A DNA stretch of 50,903 nucleotides from Succinivibrionaceae bacterium UBA3769 (GTDB taxonomy: Bacteria; Pseudomonadota; Gammaproteobacteria; Enterobacterales; Succinivibrionaceae), in assembly GCA_002372325.1 (NCBI GenBank), contig DFFT01000041.1, forward strand, positions 28,181 through 79,083, given 5' to 3'. Every line of letters starts with the position of its first letter. Position 1 is the first letter of the stretch. A model generated the notes under the pieces. It did no database searches. It was given only the letters and a program-made list of their open reading frames with translations, and was not told the DNA's origin. Positions 8,185 to 16,870 of the stretch are shown here, one piece after another. The position numbers and the translations under genes were made by a program.

Positions 8185-9216
8185 CTATTGAACCGACAGA
8201 TCCGGATTTTTCAGCAAATCTTCAAATTCTGAAGGAGTTACCCCGAGCTGCTGGATGGCGGCTTCCCTGGTGATTAGTTTCTTTTTGTAAAAATCAAGAG
8301 TTGTTGTAATTTTCCCTTTTGCCTCACCTTCGGCCAAGCCTTCAGCCCTGCCTTTTGCCTTACCTTCAGCCAAGCCTTTTGCCTTACCTTCAGCCAAGCC
8401 TTTTGCTTCACCTTCAGCCAAGCCTTTTGCTTCACCTTCAGCCCTGACTTGAGTTTCAAAATGATCCATGTAGATATCAAAATCACGCCTGTCTGTGTAA
8501 TTAAAATCCATTGCTTTTTTTACCTCTTTTTCATGTTCATCAATAAATGAGATCAGGTATCCTTTTGTTCTGCACTCTGCTATTGTTTTTAAATAACACT
8601 CACCAAAAGTATCGCACAGTTTTTTGTATTTTGCGAATGTTTTGCAAAACCCGATATATTCTCCGGAGAGCGTTTTGCTGTTGCTTTCGCTTAGAACAAA
8701 GATGGCAAAATTCAGGTCTTCCGGAACAACCTCCTCTTTGGGGTTGTACATCTCAGACATCCATATTTTGTCGGGCCTGTGTCCGCTGCCGGTATACAGA
8801 ATGTAAAATTTGGGTTTGGGAATGTACATTGGCGGCAATATATCGGGGTTCAGTTTTCTCATGTTCAGATATTTTTCGTAGAGCATCCCCAGATATCTGA
8901 ACATTCTGAGTCCCATATTGGGATTCCATGTGCTCTGAGCTTCAATAAGAATGATGTAATCATCAATCATGTTGTCGTTTTTGACCAGAAATCCCAGATC
9001 ATCGCACAGTGCTGTGATCAGTGATTTTCCTTCCGTTAAAGTTATTACTTCGATTTGCCTGGCGCCGATTCTGTTATTGGTCAGTTCATTGTACAGTCTG
9101 ACAACATTGTCAGGATTCTCGAAAATCAGTTTGAATGTTGTGTCATAAGTTTTTACCTTGGACTTGTTGAGTGCAGCCCAGGCTTCGTCCCGTGTTACAA
9201 TTTTTTCTTCTGTCAT
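8185..9216 (-). CDS. Rpn-family PD-(D/E)XK nuclease / putative transposase
   Basis: 343-residue member of the Rpn (recombination-promoting nuclease, PDDEXK_2) family. The start is at 9216, with GGAAGGA upstream; the longer frame to 9321 has no support. The core contains YDTTFKLIF (24-32), an acidic pair in CDDLGF (72-73) and IEAQST (E92, Q94), the E-x-Q arrangement usual for this family. The region from about 262 to 312 is an eight-residue tandem repeat (GLAEGKAK type). The last 30 residues form the ITREAAIQQLGVTPSEFEDLL module that also makes up the three short genes downstream. Family members in E. coli are DNA endonucleases that promote RecA-independent recombination and can act in phage defence. 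The role here is inference. The gene is visibly AT-richer than its neighbours. Confidence 0.82.
   Translation of the reverse strand: MTEEKIVTRDEAWAALNKSKVKTYDTTFKLIFENPDNVVRLYNELTNNRIGARQIEVITLTEGKSLITALCDDLGFLVKNDNMIDDYIILIEAQSTWNPNMGLRMFRYLGMLYEKYLNMRKLNPDILPPMYIPKPKFYILYTGSGHRPDKIWMSEMYNPKEEVVPEDLNFAIFVLSESNSKTLSGEYIGFCKTFAKYKKLCDTFGECYLKTIAECRTKGYLISFIDEHEKEVKKAMDFNYTDRRDFDIYMDHFETQVRAEGEAKGLAEGEAKGLAEGKAKGLAEGKAKGRAEGLAEGEAKGKITTTLDFYKKKLITREAAIQQLGVTPSEFEDLLKNPDLSVQ
8323..8449 (-). repeat. 24-bp in-frame tandem repeat inside the Rpn gene
   Basis: About five copies of a 24-base unit (plus strand TTCAGCCAAGCCTTTTGC plus six bases), encoding GLAEG(E/K)AK on the minus strand. Copies differ only in E/K codons and an occasional Leu/Arg change. 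The unit length is a multiple of three, so copy-number change would lengthen or shorten the linker without frameshift. Confidence 0.85.
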
Positions 9217-9562
9217 ACCAATCCTTCCAGCATGAGTTGTAATTACCGGAGATATTGTATCAGAAGGTATGGATTTGTAAACAAAAATGTGAATAAAAAT
9301 AAATGGTGATAATTTAACCAATGATGAATTTTGATGTTAGCTATGCAAAACGTACCTGCTAAGAATTTTACAGGTATGCGAAACAGGATGCTGTAAATTG
9401 GTATTCTGACAGCAAAACATCTTCTGCGAAAACGGATATAAAATATTATATACTAGGCACGCAGCATTGTAAAATGCGGGTGAGGAGATCTATTCAAAGA
9501 TGACGAACTCCTTTGAGGAGCTGCCGTTTTGTTAAAGCAGGCGTTCAGCTTTCGGAAGGACA
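9217..9562. other. AT-rich gap between the Rpn gene and the pit terminator
   Basis: No gene of normal size. The segment holds the presumed leftward promoter of the Rpn gene. On the plus strand an AT-rich patch (TATAAAATATTATATACT, about 9437-9454) could be a -10 region. It is followed by a tiny 11-codon frame at 9499 and a CTCCT/AGGAG stem. No -35 box is convincing. Confidence 0.35.
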
Positions 9563-9599
9563 ATAAAAAAGGCACGATGCGCAAGCTATCATGCCTTTT
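9563..9599. terminator. Bidirectional terminator after pit
   Basis: GGCACGAT (9571-9578) pairs with ATCATGCC (9589-9596) with one mismatch. On the minus strand the hairpin is followed by six U, suited to end the DUF47-pit operon; on the plus strand by four U. Confidence 0.8.
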
Positions 9600-9613
9600 C
9601 GCAGCAGGGCTTA

Positions 9614-10885
9614 TCAGGACAGGGCGATAAGCAGCGTTTTCAGAATGAAGTAAATGATGATGGCAAAAAATGCTCCTGCCGGTACAGTTACCACCCAGGA
9701 AACCACAATGTTTCTTACGATATTAAGGTTAATGGCGGCAATGCCTCGGGCCAGTCCCACGCCCATAATGGCTCCTACCAGAGTCTGGGTGGTGGATATG
9801 GGAAGACCGGTTCCGGAAGCCAGCACCACCGTGCCGGCGGTGGCCAGCTGCGCCGCAAAGCCGCGGCTGGGGGTAAGGGCGGTAATGCCGGAACCCACGG
9901 TGTTCATCACCTTATAGCCGAAGGTAGCCAGCCCCACAACCATGCCCGTGGCTCCCAGAGGCAGCACCCATGAGGGAAAGGACAGACTCCCCTCAGGAAG
10001 TTCGCCGGAGGACAGGATGGTGGCGACCGATGCCAGAGGACCGATGGCATTGGCCACGTCATTGGATCCGTGAGCAAAGGCCATGGCGCAGGCGGTCATG
10101 AGCATCAGAACGGAGAACAGCTTTTCCACATTGGCGTAATGCTTTTTTGCCTCCAGGGTCTGATCAAAATGCAGCATTTTGAAAAGAATTTTGGCAATGA
10201 TGCCGGAGATTACGGATATTCCCAGTCCCAGGAGCCAGCTTTCGCTTGCGGTAAGCTCGATGTTTACATGCTTAAGGCCCTTGTCCAGGGTAACCACGGA
10301 AATAATGAGAACGGTGAGAAAGACGTAGTAGGGAGCGATTCTTTTGGCGTGCTTCAGGGGATGGAATTTGCAGAAGATAAACCTTTGAATATGCACGAAG
10401 AGGAAGAAGGCGAACACCCCCGCAATGGCCGGGGTGATTATCCAGGATCCCACAATCCCTCCGAAGACGCCCCACTGGATGGCGCTGACTCCGGAGGCCA
10501 CCACTCCGAAGCCCACCAGAGCTCCGATAATGGAGTGGGTGGTGGACACCGGCCAGGAAAACAGCGTGGCCACGATAAGCCAGAGTCCCGCCGAAAGCAT
10601 GGCGCTGATCATGCCCAGCACCAGATCCGGGGTGTCGATGGGGCATTCCGGTGACAGGATCCCGTCCTTGATGGTGGAGACTACCTCGCCGCCGGCCAGA
10701 TAGGCTCCGAGAAATTCAAAAATAATGGCGATGATAATTGCCTGCTTTACGGTAAGGGTTTTTGTGCCTACCGAGGTTCCCATGGCATTGGAAACATCGT
10801 TGGCCCCGATTCCCCAGGCCATAAGGAAGGCCACCACAGCGGCAAATCCGATGAACAGTCCGCTGTGCGCTAACATAAATTCCAT
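9614..10885 (-). CDS. pit: PiT-family inorganic phosphate transporter
   Basis: Low-affinity phosphate permease of the inner membrane, 423 residues and about ten hydrophobic segments. Both halves of the inverted PiT repeat are seen: GANDVSNAMGTSVG near residue 28 and GSNDVANAIGPLA in the second half, each followed by a PVSTTHS or PISTTQT signature. The start at 10885 has AGGTG upstream. It lies 11 bases after the DUF47 gene, the usual two-gene arrangement in gammaproteobacteria in which the DUF47 protein modulates the transporter. Cation coupling (H+ or Na+) cannot be decided from sequence. Confidence 0.93.
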   Translation of the reverse strand: MEFMLAHSGLFIGFAAVVAFLMAWGIGANDVSNAMGTSVGTKTLTVKQAIIIAIIFEFLGAYLAGGEVVSTIKDGILSPECPIDTPDLVLGMISAMLSAGLWLIVATLFSWPVSTTHSIIGALVGFGVVASGVSAIQWGVFGGIVGSWIITPAIAGVFAFFLFVHIQRFIFCKFHPLKHAKRIAPYYVFLTVLIISVVTLDKGLKHVNIELTASESWLLGLGISVISGIIAKILFKMLHFDQTLEAKKHYANVEKLFSVLMLMTACAMAFAHGSNDVANAIGPLASVATILSSGELPEGSLSFPSWVLPLGATGMVVGLATFGYKVMNTVGSGITALTPSRGFAAQLATAGTVVLASGTGLPISTTQTLVGAIMGVGLARGIAAINLNIVRNIVVSWVVTVPAGAFFAIIIYFILKTLLIALS

Positions 10886-10896
10886 GACGGCACCTG

Positions 10897-11574
10897 TTAT
10901 GCTTTTGAAACCATGGCTTCCAGTCTGGAGCCTACTCTTTCGGCCTGATCGGCAAGATCCCCGATTTTATCAAGCACCTTGTAGAGGAAGATGGCATCTA
11001 CAGGATTGAGCTCGCTTTCTCTTAAGTAAAGCTCATGCCGGAGCTGTATCTGAATCTGATCGGTATCGTCCTCGATCATGTCCAGATCCCGCACCATGTT
11101 TTCCACCACCCTGATTTCCCGGCCGCGGAATCCGGTTTCCAGCAGATCATCCAGCTGGTGAATCACCTTGACTGCGAGCTCGGTGGCATCCAGGCAGCGG
11201 TTGATGTATTTCATAAACAGCTCCTTGACGTCTGCGGGGATATGGAGCTGTCTGCCCACCATGAGTCCGGCGATATCCTTGGCCCGGTTGGCAATCTTGT
11301 CCTGCTGGTTTACCAGATCCAGAAGATCCGTGCGGGCCAGCGGCATAAAAAGAGAATTGGGGAGATTGAGGCGGATTTCGCGTTTCAGCTGGTCAGCTTC
11401 CTTTTCCTTGGCGCTGATTTTCTTCTGCCAGGCCAGGGCCTGTTCCCAGTTGTCGGAAAATACGCAGTTAAAAAATTCGGGCAGATCCTGACAGCATTCA
11501 TGAACCTTCTGAATATGATGGAACATGGGTTTGAGCGGGGATTTGGCGAACAGGCTGAGAAAGTTTACCGGCAT
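10897..11574 (-). CDS. DUF47 / TIGR00153 PhoU-like accessory protein of Pit
   Basis: 225-residue all-helical cytoplasmic protein of the DUF47 (PhoU-like) family. It begins MPVNFLSLFAKSPLKPMFHH and contains DQLKREIRLNLPNSLFMPLARTDLLDLVNQQDKIANRAKDIAG, here cited by its central segment RTDLLDLVNQQDKIANRAKD, characteristic of TIGR00153. PhoU-like proteins bind metal clusters and control phosphate uptake; a direct link to the adjacent Pit is inferred from conserved pairing. The start is strongly supported by GGAGG six bases upstream. It is the first gene of the operon with pit. I see no convincing Pho box in the 295 bases that separate it from the divergent ygiF gene. Confidence 0.9.
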   Translation of the reverse strand: MPVNFLSLFAKSPLKPMFHHIQKVHECCQDLPEFFNCVFSDNWEQALAWQKKISAKEKEADQLKREIRLNLPNSLFMPLARTDLLDLVNQQDKIANRAKDIAGLMVGRQLHIPADVKELFMKYINRCLDATELAVKVIHQLDDLLETGFRGREIRVVENMVRDLDMIEDDTDQIQIQLRHELYLRESELNPVDAIFLYKVLDKIGDLADQAERVGSRLEAMVSKA

Positions 11575-11869
11575 GGGTACCTCCTTGAACAGAAAACCTC
11601 GCTTATTTTACCTTTCCTGCCGGTTCTGAACAATATAATTGTCCTCGGGGAGACTGCCGTTTCCGGTGCTCCGTCATGAACGCATAAGATGATCTGTTCT
11701 CCTGATAATCAGGGATTCCGTGAGTTTTGTTCCTAAAAATAATCCCGTTTCTTTTGAGTCCGGGCATTACCATGTATCATGAAGCAATGAGCGGCATAAT
11801 GCGGGCAGCGCATGAATGAGCAAAGAGCACATTGTTTTTACGGGGAAGAGCTGAGCGAAAGGAGCAGAT

Positions 11870-12883
11870 ATGGGACGGGAAACAGAATTTAAGTTCATGG
11901 TGGAAGCCGGTTCTCCCGGAGACGTGCTGGACTGGGCGGCCAAAGCCGGTCTTATGAAGGGACGCCCCCAGCAGCGGCGTCTTGACAACTATTATTATGA
12001 CACTCCCGATTTCAGACTGCGGCAGGCCGGCATTGCTCTTCGGGCCAGATGCTCCGACGGCAGCTGGGAGCTTACCGTAAAGACCAGCGCCGGAGACCGG
12101 GACGGCAAATCCGGCGGCGTGCATGTGCATCCGGAGTACAATGCGGCGGTTTACGGGAAGCCGGAAAGGCCGGATCTCAGTCTTTTTCCCGCAGAAATTT
12201 TTGAGAATCTTCCCAGGAACGAGATACAGGACAATCTCCGGGAATTCATGAGTCAGAGATGCCTGCGCACGGTTTTTATCATTGCCGGAACTACCCCGCT
12301 TCATGAAGACTTTGTTATTGAGGCCAGTTTTGATGAGGTGGTTTATCAGGGCAAAAACGGGGACATTCCCGGAAAGGAGCTGGAGCTGGAGCTTAAGGAG
12401 GGCACTGTTAACGGTCTTCTTTATGTGTCGGCCATTCTTCTGGCGGCGGAAAAGGCCTGTGAAATGCCCCTTAAGCTCAGAATCGGTTCCGTCTCCAAAA
12501 TGCAGCGGGCTGCCATTTATGCCGGCATTATCCCGGCGGGAGAGCCGGAAAACCCGGATCTTTCCTCTGACCGGGGGAGATGCCGGGCTCTTGCCGGACT
12601 GGAACGGATCTGCTTCCTGGAGGAGGACAGCATCCGGGCAGCTCGGGCCTTTAAGGCTCTGGAGGATCTTTTTCAGAAGGTCAGGGATAATCCGCTGCCC
12701 TCGGCTTTTCAGGAGGCTCTGGAAAGGCTGGCCCGGAATTACGAAGAAAAGAGGCTCCCGGATCTCCCGCTTCCCCAGAGGAGGGAAGCTCTTAAGCTCC
12801 TTTTGACAGATCCGGATCTGGCGCTGGCCCGGCTTAAGCTTGATGCGGCGGATTCTCTTTCTCCGCAGGCCTCCCGGATCTGA
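11870..12883 (+). CDS. ygiF: CYTH-domain inorganic triphosphatase, short YgiF
   Basis: Member of the CYTH/triphosphate tunnel metalloenzyme family. E. coli YgiF hydrolyses inorganic triphosphate. The N-terminal signature ETEFKF and alternating charged strands (RRLDNYYYDTPDFRLR, IALRAR, WELTVKT, ELELELKEG) form the metal- and polyphosphate-binding tunnel in residues 1-210. E. coli YgiF (433 residues) carries a C-terminal CHAD helical domain. Here only about 110 residues follow, so CHAD is shortened or remnant, although the frame is intact. GAAAGGAG precedes the start. glnE follows after 11 bases, the same gene pair as in E. coli. Confidence 0.9.
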   Translation: MGRETEFKFMVEAGSPGDVLDWAAKAGLMKGRPQQRRLDNYYYDTPDFRLRQAGIALRARCSDGSWELTVKTSAGDRDGKSGGVHVHPEYNAAVYGKPERPDLSLFPAEIFENLPRNEIQDNLREFMSQRCLRTVFIIAGTTPLHEDFVIEASFDEVVYQGKNGDIPGKELELELKEGTVNGLLYVSAILLAAEKACEMPLKLRIGSVSKMQRAAIYAGIIPAGEPENPDLSSDRGRCRALAGLERICFLEEDSIRAARAFKALEDLFQKVRDNPLPSAFQEALERLARNYEEKRLPDLPLPQRREALKLLLTDPDLALARLKLDAADSLSPQASRI

Positions 12884-12894
12884 GGTAACCTGCC

Positions 12895-15777
12895 ATGAAA
12901 ATCACCGAGGAGATGGCAGCTCAGGCGGAGAAGAATCTCATCCGGCTTTTTGACGGGGCCGGGGAACACGAACTGGAAATTCTGGAAAAGAACCGGGATC
13001 TTATCCGGGATCTCTTCGCCTGTTCCGATTATGTGTCCTGGTATGCCCTGAGATGGCGGGATCGCTTTGCCGCCATGCTGGAATCCGGGGAATACGAATG
13101 GTCGCACCGCTATGAATCCTTCCGCTCCGAGCTCTGGGTCAGAATTCGGGATATTCAGAATATCGAGCTTCTTAAAAAAGTCATCCGGGAATTCCGCAAT
13201 GACAAAATGGCTGTTATCGCCATCCGGGAGATCCTGGGGATGGCCGCCCTTAACGAAAGCCTTTTGCATTCCTCCCTGCTGGCCGAGGCGGTAGTGGTTG
13301 AAACGCTGGATTATCTCTACCGGCTTAACACCGGTATTAACGGCGTTCCGGTATCCGCCTCCGGAGAACCCCAGAAAATGCTGGTTATCGGCATGGGCAA
13401 GCTGGGGGGCTATGAGCTTAACTTTTCATCAGACATTGATCTTATTTTCTGCTACCCCGAAAGAGGGGAAACCCGGGGCGGCCGGAAGCCTCTGGACAAT
13501 CAGGTGTTTTTCACCCGTCTGGGGCAGCAGCTTATTCAGGTACTGGAGCAGAAAACCGCCGACGGCTTTGCCTACCGGGTGGACATGCGGCTCCGGCCCT
13601 TCGGGGACAGCGGGCCCCTGGTAAGCTCCTTTGCGGCTTTGGAGGACTATTACCTCAGGCATGGCCGCTCCTGGGAGCGTTATGCCATGGTGAAGGGCCG
13701 AGTTCTGGGGGATGCCACTCCGGCGGGAGAGGAGCTCTGGGAGATGCTCCGCCCCTTTGTTTACCGGAGATACCTGGATTTCGGGGCCATTGAGGCTCTC
13801 CGGAAGATGAAGTCCCTCATCGAGGCCGAGGTGCGGAGACGGCATCTTTTTGGCAATTTCAAGCTGGGGGAGGGCGGCATTCGCGAGGTGGAGTTCGTCG
13901 CTCAGGTATTTCAGCTGATGCGGGGCGGCCGGATCAAGGATCTCCAGGAAAGAAACCTCCTTAAGGTTCTTAAAGCCTTAAGAGAGTGCGGCTGCATTGA
14001 TGACAAATCCTTAAGAGCCCTCAGCGAGTCTTACATATTTCTCCGCAGAACGGAAAACCTCCTTCAGGAGATCCGCGATGAACAGACCCAGACTTTGCCT
14101 CAGAATACCCTGGATCAGGCCCGGCTTCATCTTACCATGGGCTTTGACACCTATGAAGCCTTTACCGACAAGCTTCGGGAGGTGATGCAGACGGTGCATC
14201 GGGAGTTTTCCGCCATAATTACCGACCCCGCGGAGGAGAAGGACGAAGAGGATCCGGTATTCATGGATCTCTGGCTGGTCACTCTGGCTCCTGATGAAAT
14301 GGAGGAGCTTCTGGAGAAAACCTTCCGGGACAAGGCAGATATTCCGGGACTGGCCCGGGAAATCATCAGCCTTAAAAACGATCTCAAAAACCGCATTATC
14401 GGTCCTAACGGCCGGGAAATCCTGAATAAGCTCATGCCGTATTTTCTGGGGCAGCTGGCCCTGTTTGAAGAAGATGCGCTCCCCACCTTCAAAAGAATCT
14501 CCCGTCTTATCTGGTGCATCAGTCAGCGCACCACCTACATGCAGCTCCTTCTGGAAAACAACGGCGTGGCGGAGCAGGTGCTGAAGCTCTGTCATGAAAG
14601 CGAGCTCATTTCCGAGCAGATCACCGAGCATCCCATTCTTCTGGATGAGCTTCTGATTCCGGAAAATCTTTACCGGCCGGTGAACCCGCTGGAGTACGAC
14701 AAAGAGCTCCGGGAGTTCCTGCTCCGTATTGAAAATGATGATCTGGAGCAGCAGATGGAGGCTCTGAGACAGTTTAAGCTGATTCAGCTCCTCCGGATCT
14801 GCGCTGCGGATCTGGCCGGAGCACTGCCCCTGATGAAGGTCAGCGACTATCTCACCTATCTGGCGCAGGCCATCCTTAAGGAGGTGGTGAATCTGGCCTG
14901 GAATCAGGTTACCGACAAGTACGGCGAACCCAGCAATGCCCGCATCAAGGGGGATCGCGGCTTCATGGTGGTGGCCTACGGCAAGCTGGGGGGCATTGAG
15001 CTGGGGTACGGCAGCGACCTGGATCTGGTGTTCATGTCCGACAGCTCTCTGGACGGGGAGACCTACGGCGGCAAGCAGGTGGTTTCCGACAGAATGTTTT
15101 ACGGCCGGCTGGCCCAGCGCATCATGCACCTTTTCAGCACCAGACTGTCCTCGGGAATTCTTTATGACGTGGATGCCAGACTGCGGCCCGAGGGGGAATC
15201 CGGCCCCCTGGTATGCACTCTTAACGGCTACGAAAACTATCTGGAAAAGCGGGCCTGGACCTGGGAGATTCAGGCTCTGGTACGGGCCCGGGCCGTCCTG
15301 GGACCGGAGAGGATGATCAAGGAATTCGGCCGGATCCGGGACAGATTCCTGAGAAAGCCCAGGGATCCGGATTTTCTCAGAAAAGAAGTCGCGGCCATGC
15401 GTCTCAAGATGTCCCAGAACCTGAATCGGGCCCGGCAGGGCTTCTTTGACCTTAAGCACAGCTCCGGCGGCATGACGGATGTGGAATTTACCGCCCAGTA
15501 TCTGGTGCTGGCCTACGCGCCCCAGTATCCGAAAATGGAGCTCTGGACTGATAATATCAGAATCTTTGAGGAATGCGTCCGGCTTAAACTGCTCTCCCCG
15601 GAGGACGGCAATTATCTCAAGGAGGCCTATCTGGCCATCAGAAACCGTTATAACCGGCAGGCGCTTCTGGGAAAGTCAAAAATTGTGCCGGATACGGAGC
15701 TTATTCCGGAGCGGGAGCATGTGGCGGCCATCTGGAAAAGAATCATGGGGGAAAGCTCAGAAAAGAGCGCGGGATGA
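12895..15777 (+). CDS. glnE: Bifunctional glutamine synthetase adenylyltransferase/deadenylase
   Basis: 960-residue enzyme that attaches AMP to, or removes it from, glutamine synthetase in response to PII and glutamine, setting nitrogen assimilation. Two nucleotidyltransferase domains are visible: GMGKLGGYELNFSSDIDL at about 165-190 (deadenylylating half) and AYGKLGGIELGYGSDLDL at about 695-715 (adenylylating half), with the Asp pairs in SDIDL and SDLDL. Helical linkers and a C-terminal regulatory region complete the usual length (E. coli 946). The start at 12895 has GAGGTAA upstream. It is translated in an operon with ygiF. Confidence 0.96.
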   Translation: MKITEEMAAQAEKNLIRLFDGAGEHELEILEKNRDLIRDLFACSDYVSWYALRWRDRFAAMLESGEYEWSHRYESFRSELWVRIRDIQNIELLKKVIREFRNDKMAVIAIREILGMAALNESLLHSSLLAEAVVVETLDYLYRLNTGINGVPVSASGEPQKMLVIGMGKLGGYELNFSSDIDLIFCYPERGETRGGRKPLDNQVFFTRLGQQLIQVLEQKTADGFAYRVDMRLRPFGDSGPLVSSFAALEDYYLRHGRSWERYAMVKGRVLGDATPAGEELWEMLRPFVYRRYLDFGAIEALRKMKSLIEAEVRRRHLFGNFKLGEGGIREVEFVAQVFQLMRGGRIKDLQERNLLKVLKALRECGCIDDKSLRALSESYIFLRRTENLLQEIRDEQTQTLPQNTLDQARLHLTMGFDTYEAFTDKLREVMQTVHREFSAIITDPAEEKDEEDPVFMDLWLVTLAPDEMEELLEKTFRDKADIPGLAREIISLKNDLKNRIIGPNGREILNKLMPYFLGQLALFEEDALPTFKRISRLIWCISQRTTYMQLLLENNGVAEQVLKLCHESELISEQITEHPILLDELLIPENLYRPVNPLEYDKELREFLLRIENDDLEQQMEALRQFKLIQLLRICAADLAGALPLMKVSDYLTYLAQAILKEVVNLAWNQVTDKYGEPSNARIKGDRGFMVVAYGKLGGIELGYGSDLDLVFMSDSSLDGETYGGKQVVSDRMFYGRLAQRIMHLFSTRLSSGILYDVDARLRPEGESGPLVCTLNGYENYLEKRAWTWEIQALVRARAVLGPERMIKEFGRIRDRFLRKPRDPDFLRKEVAAMRLKMSQNLNRARQGFFDLKHSSGGMTDVEFTAQYLVLAYAPQYPKMELWTDNIRIFEECVRLKLLSPEDGNYLKEAYLAIRNRYNRQALLGKSKIVPDTELIPEREHVAAIWKRIMGESSEKSAG

Positions 15778-15830
15778 AGCGCCTGAGAAAAGACCGGAGA
15801 GCAATGCCGGAGCCTGAGCTCCGGCCGCGC

Positions 15831-16832
15831 CTAAATGTCATGATACCGGGAGGGATCCTCCGGATTCGGGGTGGTTTTAAAGCGGCGGTGCACCCACATA
15901 TACTGGGGGAGAGCCTGCTTTATCATGCCTTCGATGATTTTGTTGCATCTTGCGGCATCCTCGGTCTCATCGCCCCCGGGAAAATCCTCCAGAATATCGT
16001 CAATTACCAGTTTGTAGCCCTGATAATCCGGGAGCCGGATGGTATATGACGGCTGCACCACGGTGTTTTTTACTCTGGCAAAACCCGAAGTGCCGGTTAC
16101 CGTGGCGGCATCCTTGACCCCGAAGAAGGGCACGAATACCGCAGCTCTCCGGCCGTAGTCCTGATCCGGGGCATACCAGATGGGGAGGCCCTGCATGAGC
16201 GCCTTGATAATGGGCTTGATTTTTCTTCTGTCCACCAGATAAAGGTTGGAGCGGGTGCGGCCCTTTACCTGCAGATACTCAATAACGATGTTGTCATTGG
16301 GACGGTAGACGCCCACTCCCTTTTTAATATAGGTGCCGTAGATTCGGGCCATGAGCTCCAGGGTGACAAAATGACAGGTGAGCACCACGATGCCCTTGCC
16401 GCTTTTGGCAATCTCCTGAGCCTTCTTTTCCTGATCGGGATCGATATGCACCAGCTTCCGGAGTCTCTTTTCCGGCCAGTACCAGGCCATGGCAGTTTCG
16501 AATATCCCCATGCCGCAGTTGGCAAAATGCTCTCTGGTAAGATCCGCCACCTCAGCATCAGTGAGCTCTGGCAGTGCCAGACGGAAATTCTGCTCGGTGA
16601 TCTTTTTTCTTCTTTTAAGAATATGCATGCACAGAATGCCCAGCATGCGGCCGAACTTCATGAACAGCGGATAGGGAAAAAGAATAATGAAACGTACCAG
16701 AAGCATTAAAAACCAGTCCTTCCAGTACTGGGGCAGAAACATCTGCCATATGAGATGGGGGTGCTCCTGCGCTTTGCTGTGATAAGAGGATCCGGCAGCG
16801 CCGGATCCTTTGTTCTGAGTGTCTTCAGCCAT
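15831..16832 (-). CDS. lpxL: LpxL/HtrB-type lipid A acyltransferase
   Basis: Inner-membrane acyltransferase of the LpxL/LpxM/LpxP family that adds a secondary acyl chain to Kdo2-lipid A. The 333-residue protein has an N-terminal hydrophobic anchor (about 40-65). It has the catalytic H-x4-E motif as HFVTLE and the closing YMWVHRRFKT segment typical of the family. APDQDYG and the SGFAR region agree with LpxL more than LpxM, but the two are hard to separate by eye. It lies alone, convergent with glnE, and its start is only 38 bases from the stop of the repressor gene upstream, so co-transcription with that gene is possible. Confidence 0.88.
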   Translation of the reverse strand: MAEDTQNKGSGAAGSSYHSKAQEHPHLIWQMFLPQYWKDWFLMLLVRFIILFPYPLFMKFGRMLGILCMHILKRRKKITEQNFRLALPELTDAEVADLTREHFANCGMGIFETAMAWYWPEKRLRKLVHIDPDQEKKAQEIAKSGKGIVVLTCHFVTLELMARIYGTYIKKGVGVYRPNDNIVIEYLQVKGRTRSNLYLVDRRKIKPIIKALMQGLPIWYAPDQDYGRRAAVFVPFFGVKDAATVTGTSGFARVKNTVVQPSYTIRLPDYQGYKLVIDDILEDFPGGDETEDAARCNKIIEGMIKQALPQYMWVHRRFKTTPNPEDPSRYHDI

Positions 16833-16870
16833 TGTTGTTCAGTACCTGCAAATTTACGGCTATTCCCCGC

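Noticed and set aside
14011..15459. 482-codon open frame antisense to glnE
   Set aside because: It mirrors codon-bias effects in a GC-rich gene, has no family resemblance, and lies wholly within a well-supported gene.
15774..16049. 91-codon plus-strand frame after glnE
   Set aside because: It overlaps the lpxL-type gene on the other strand and has no similarity or ribosome site.
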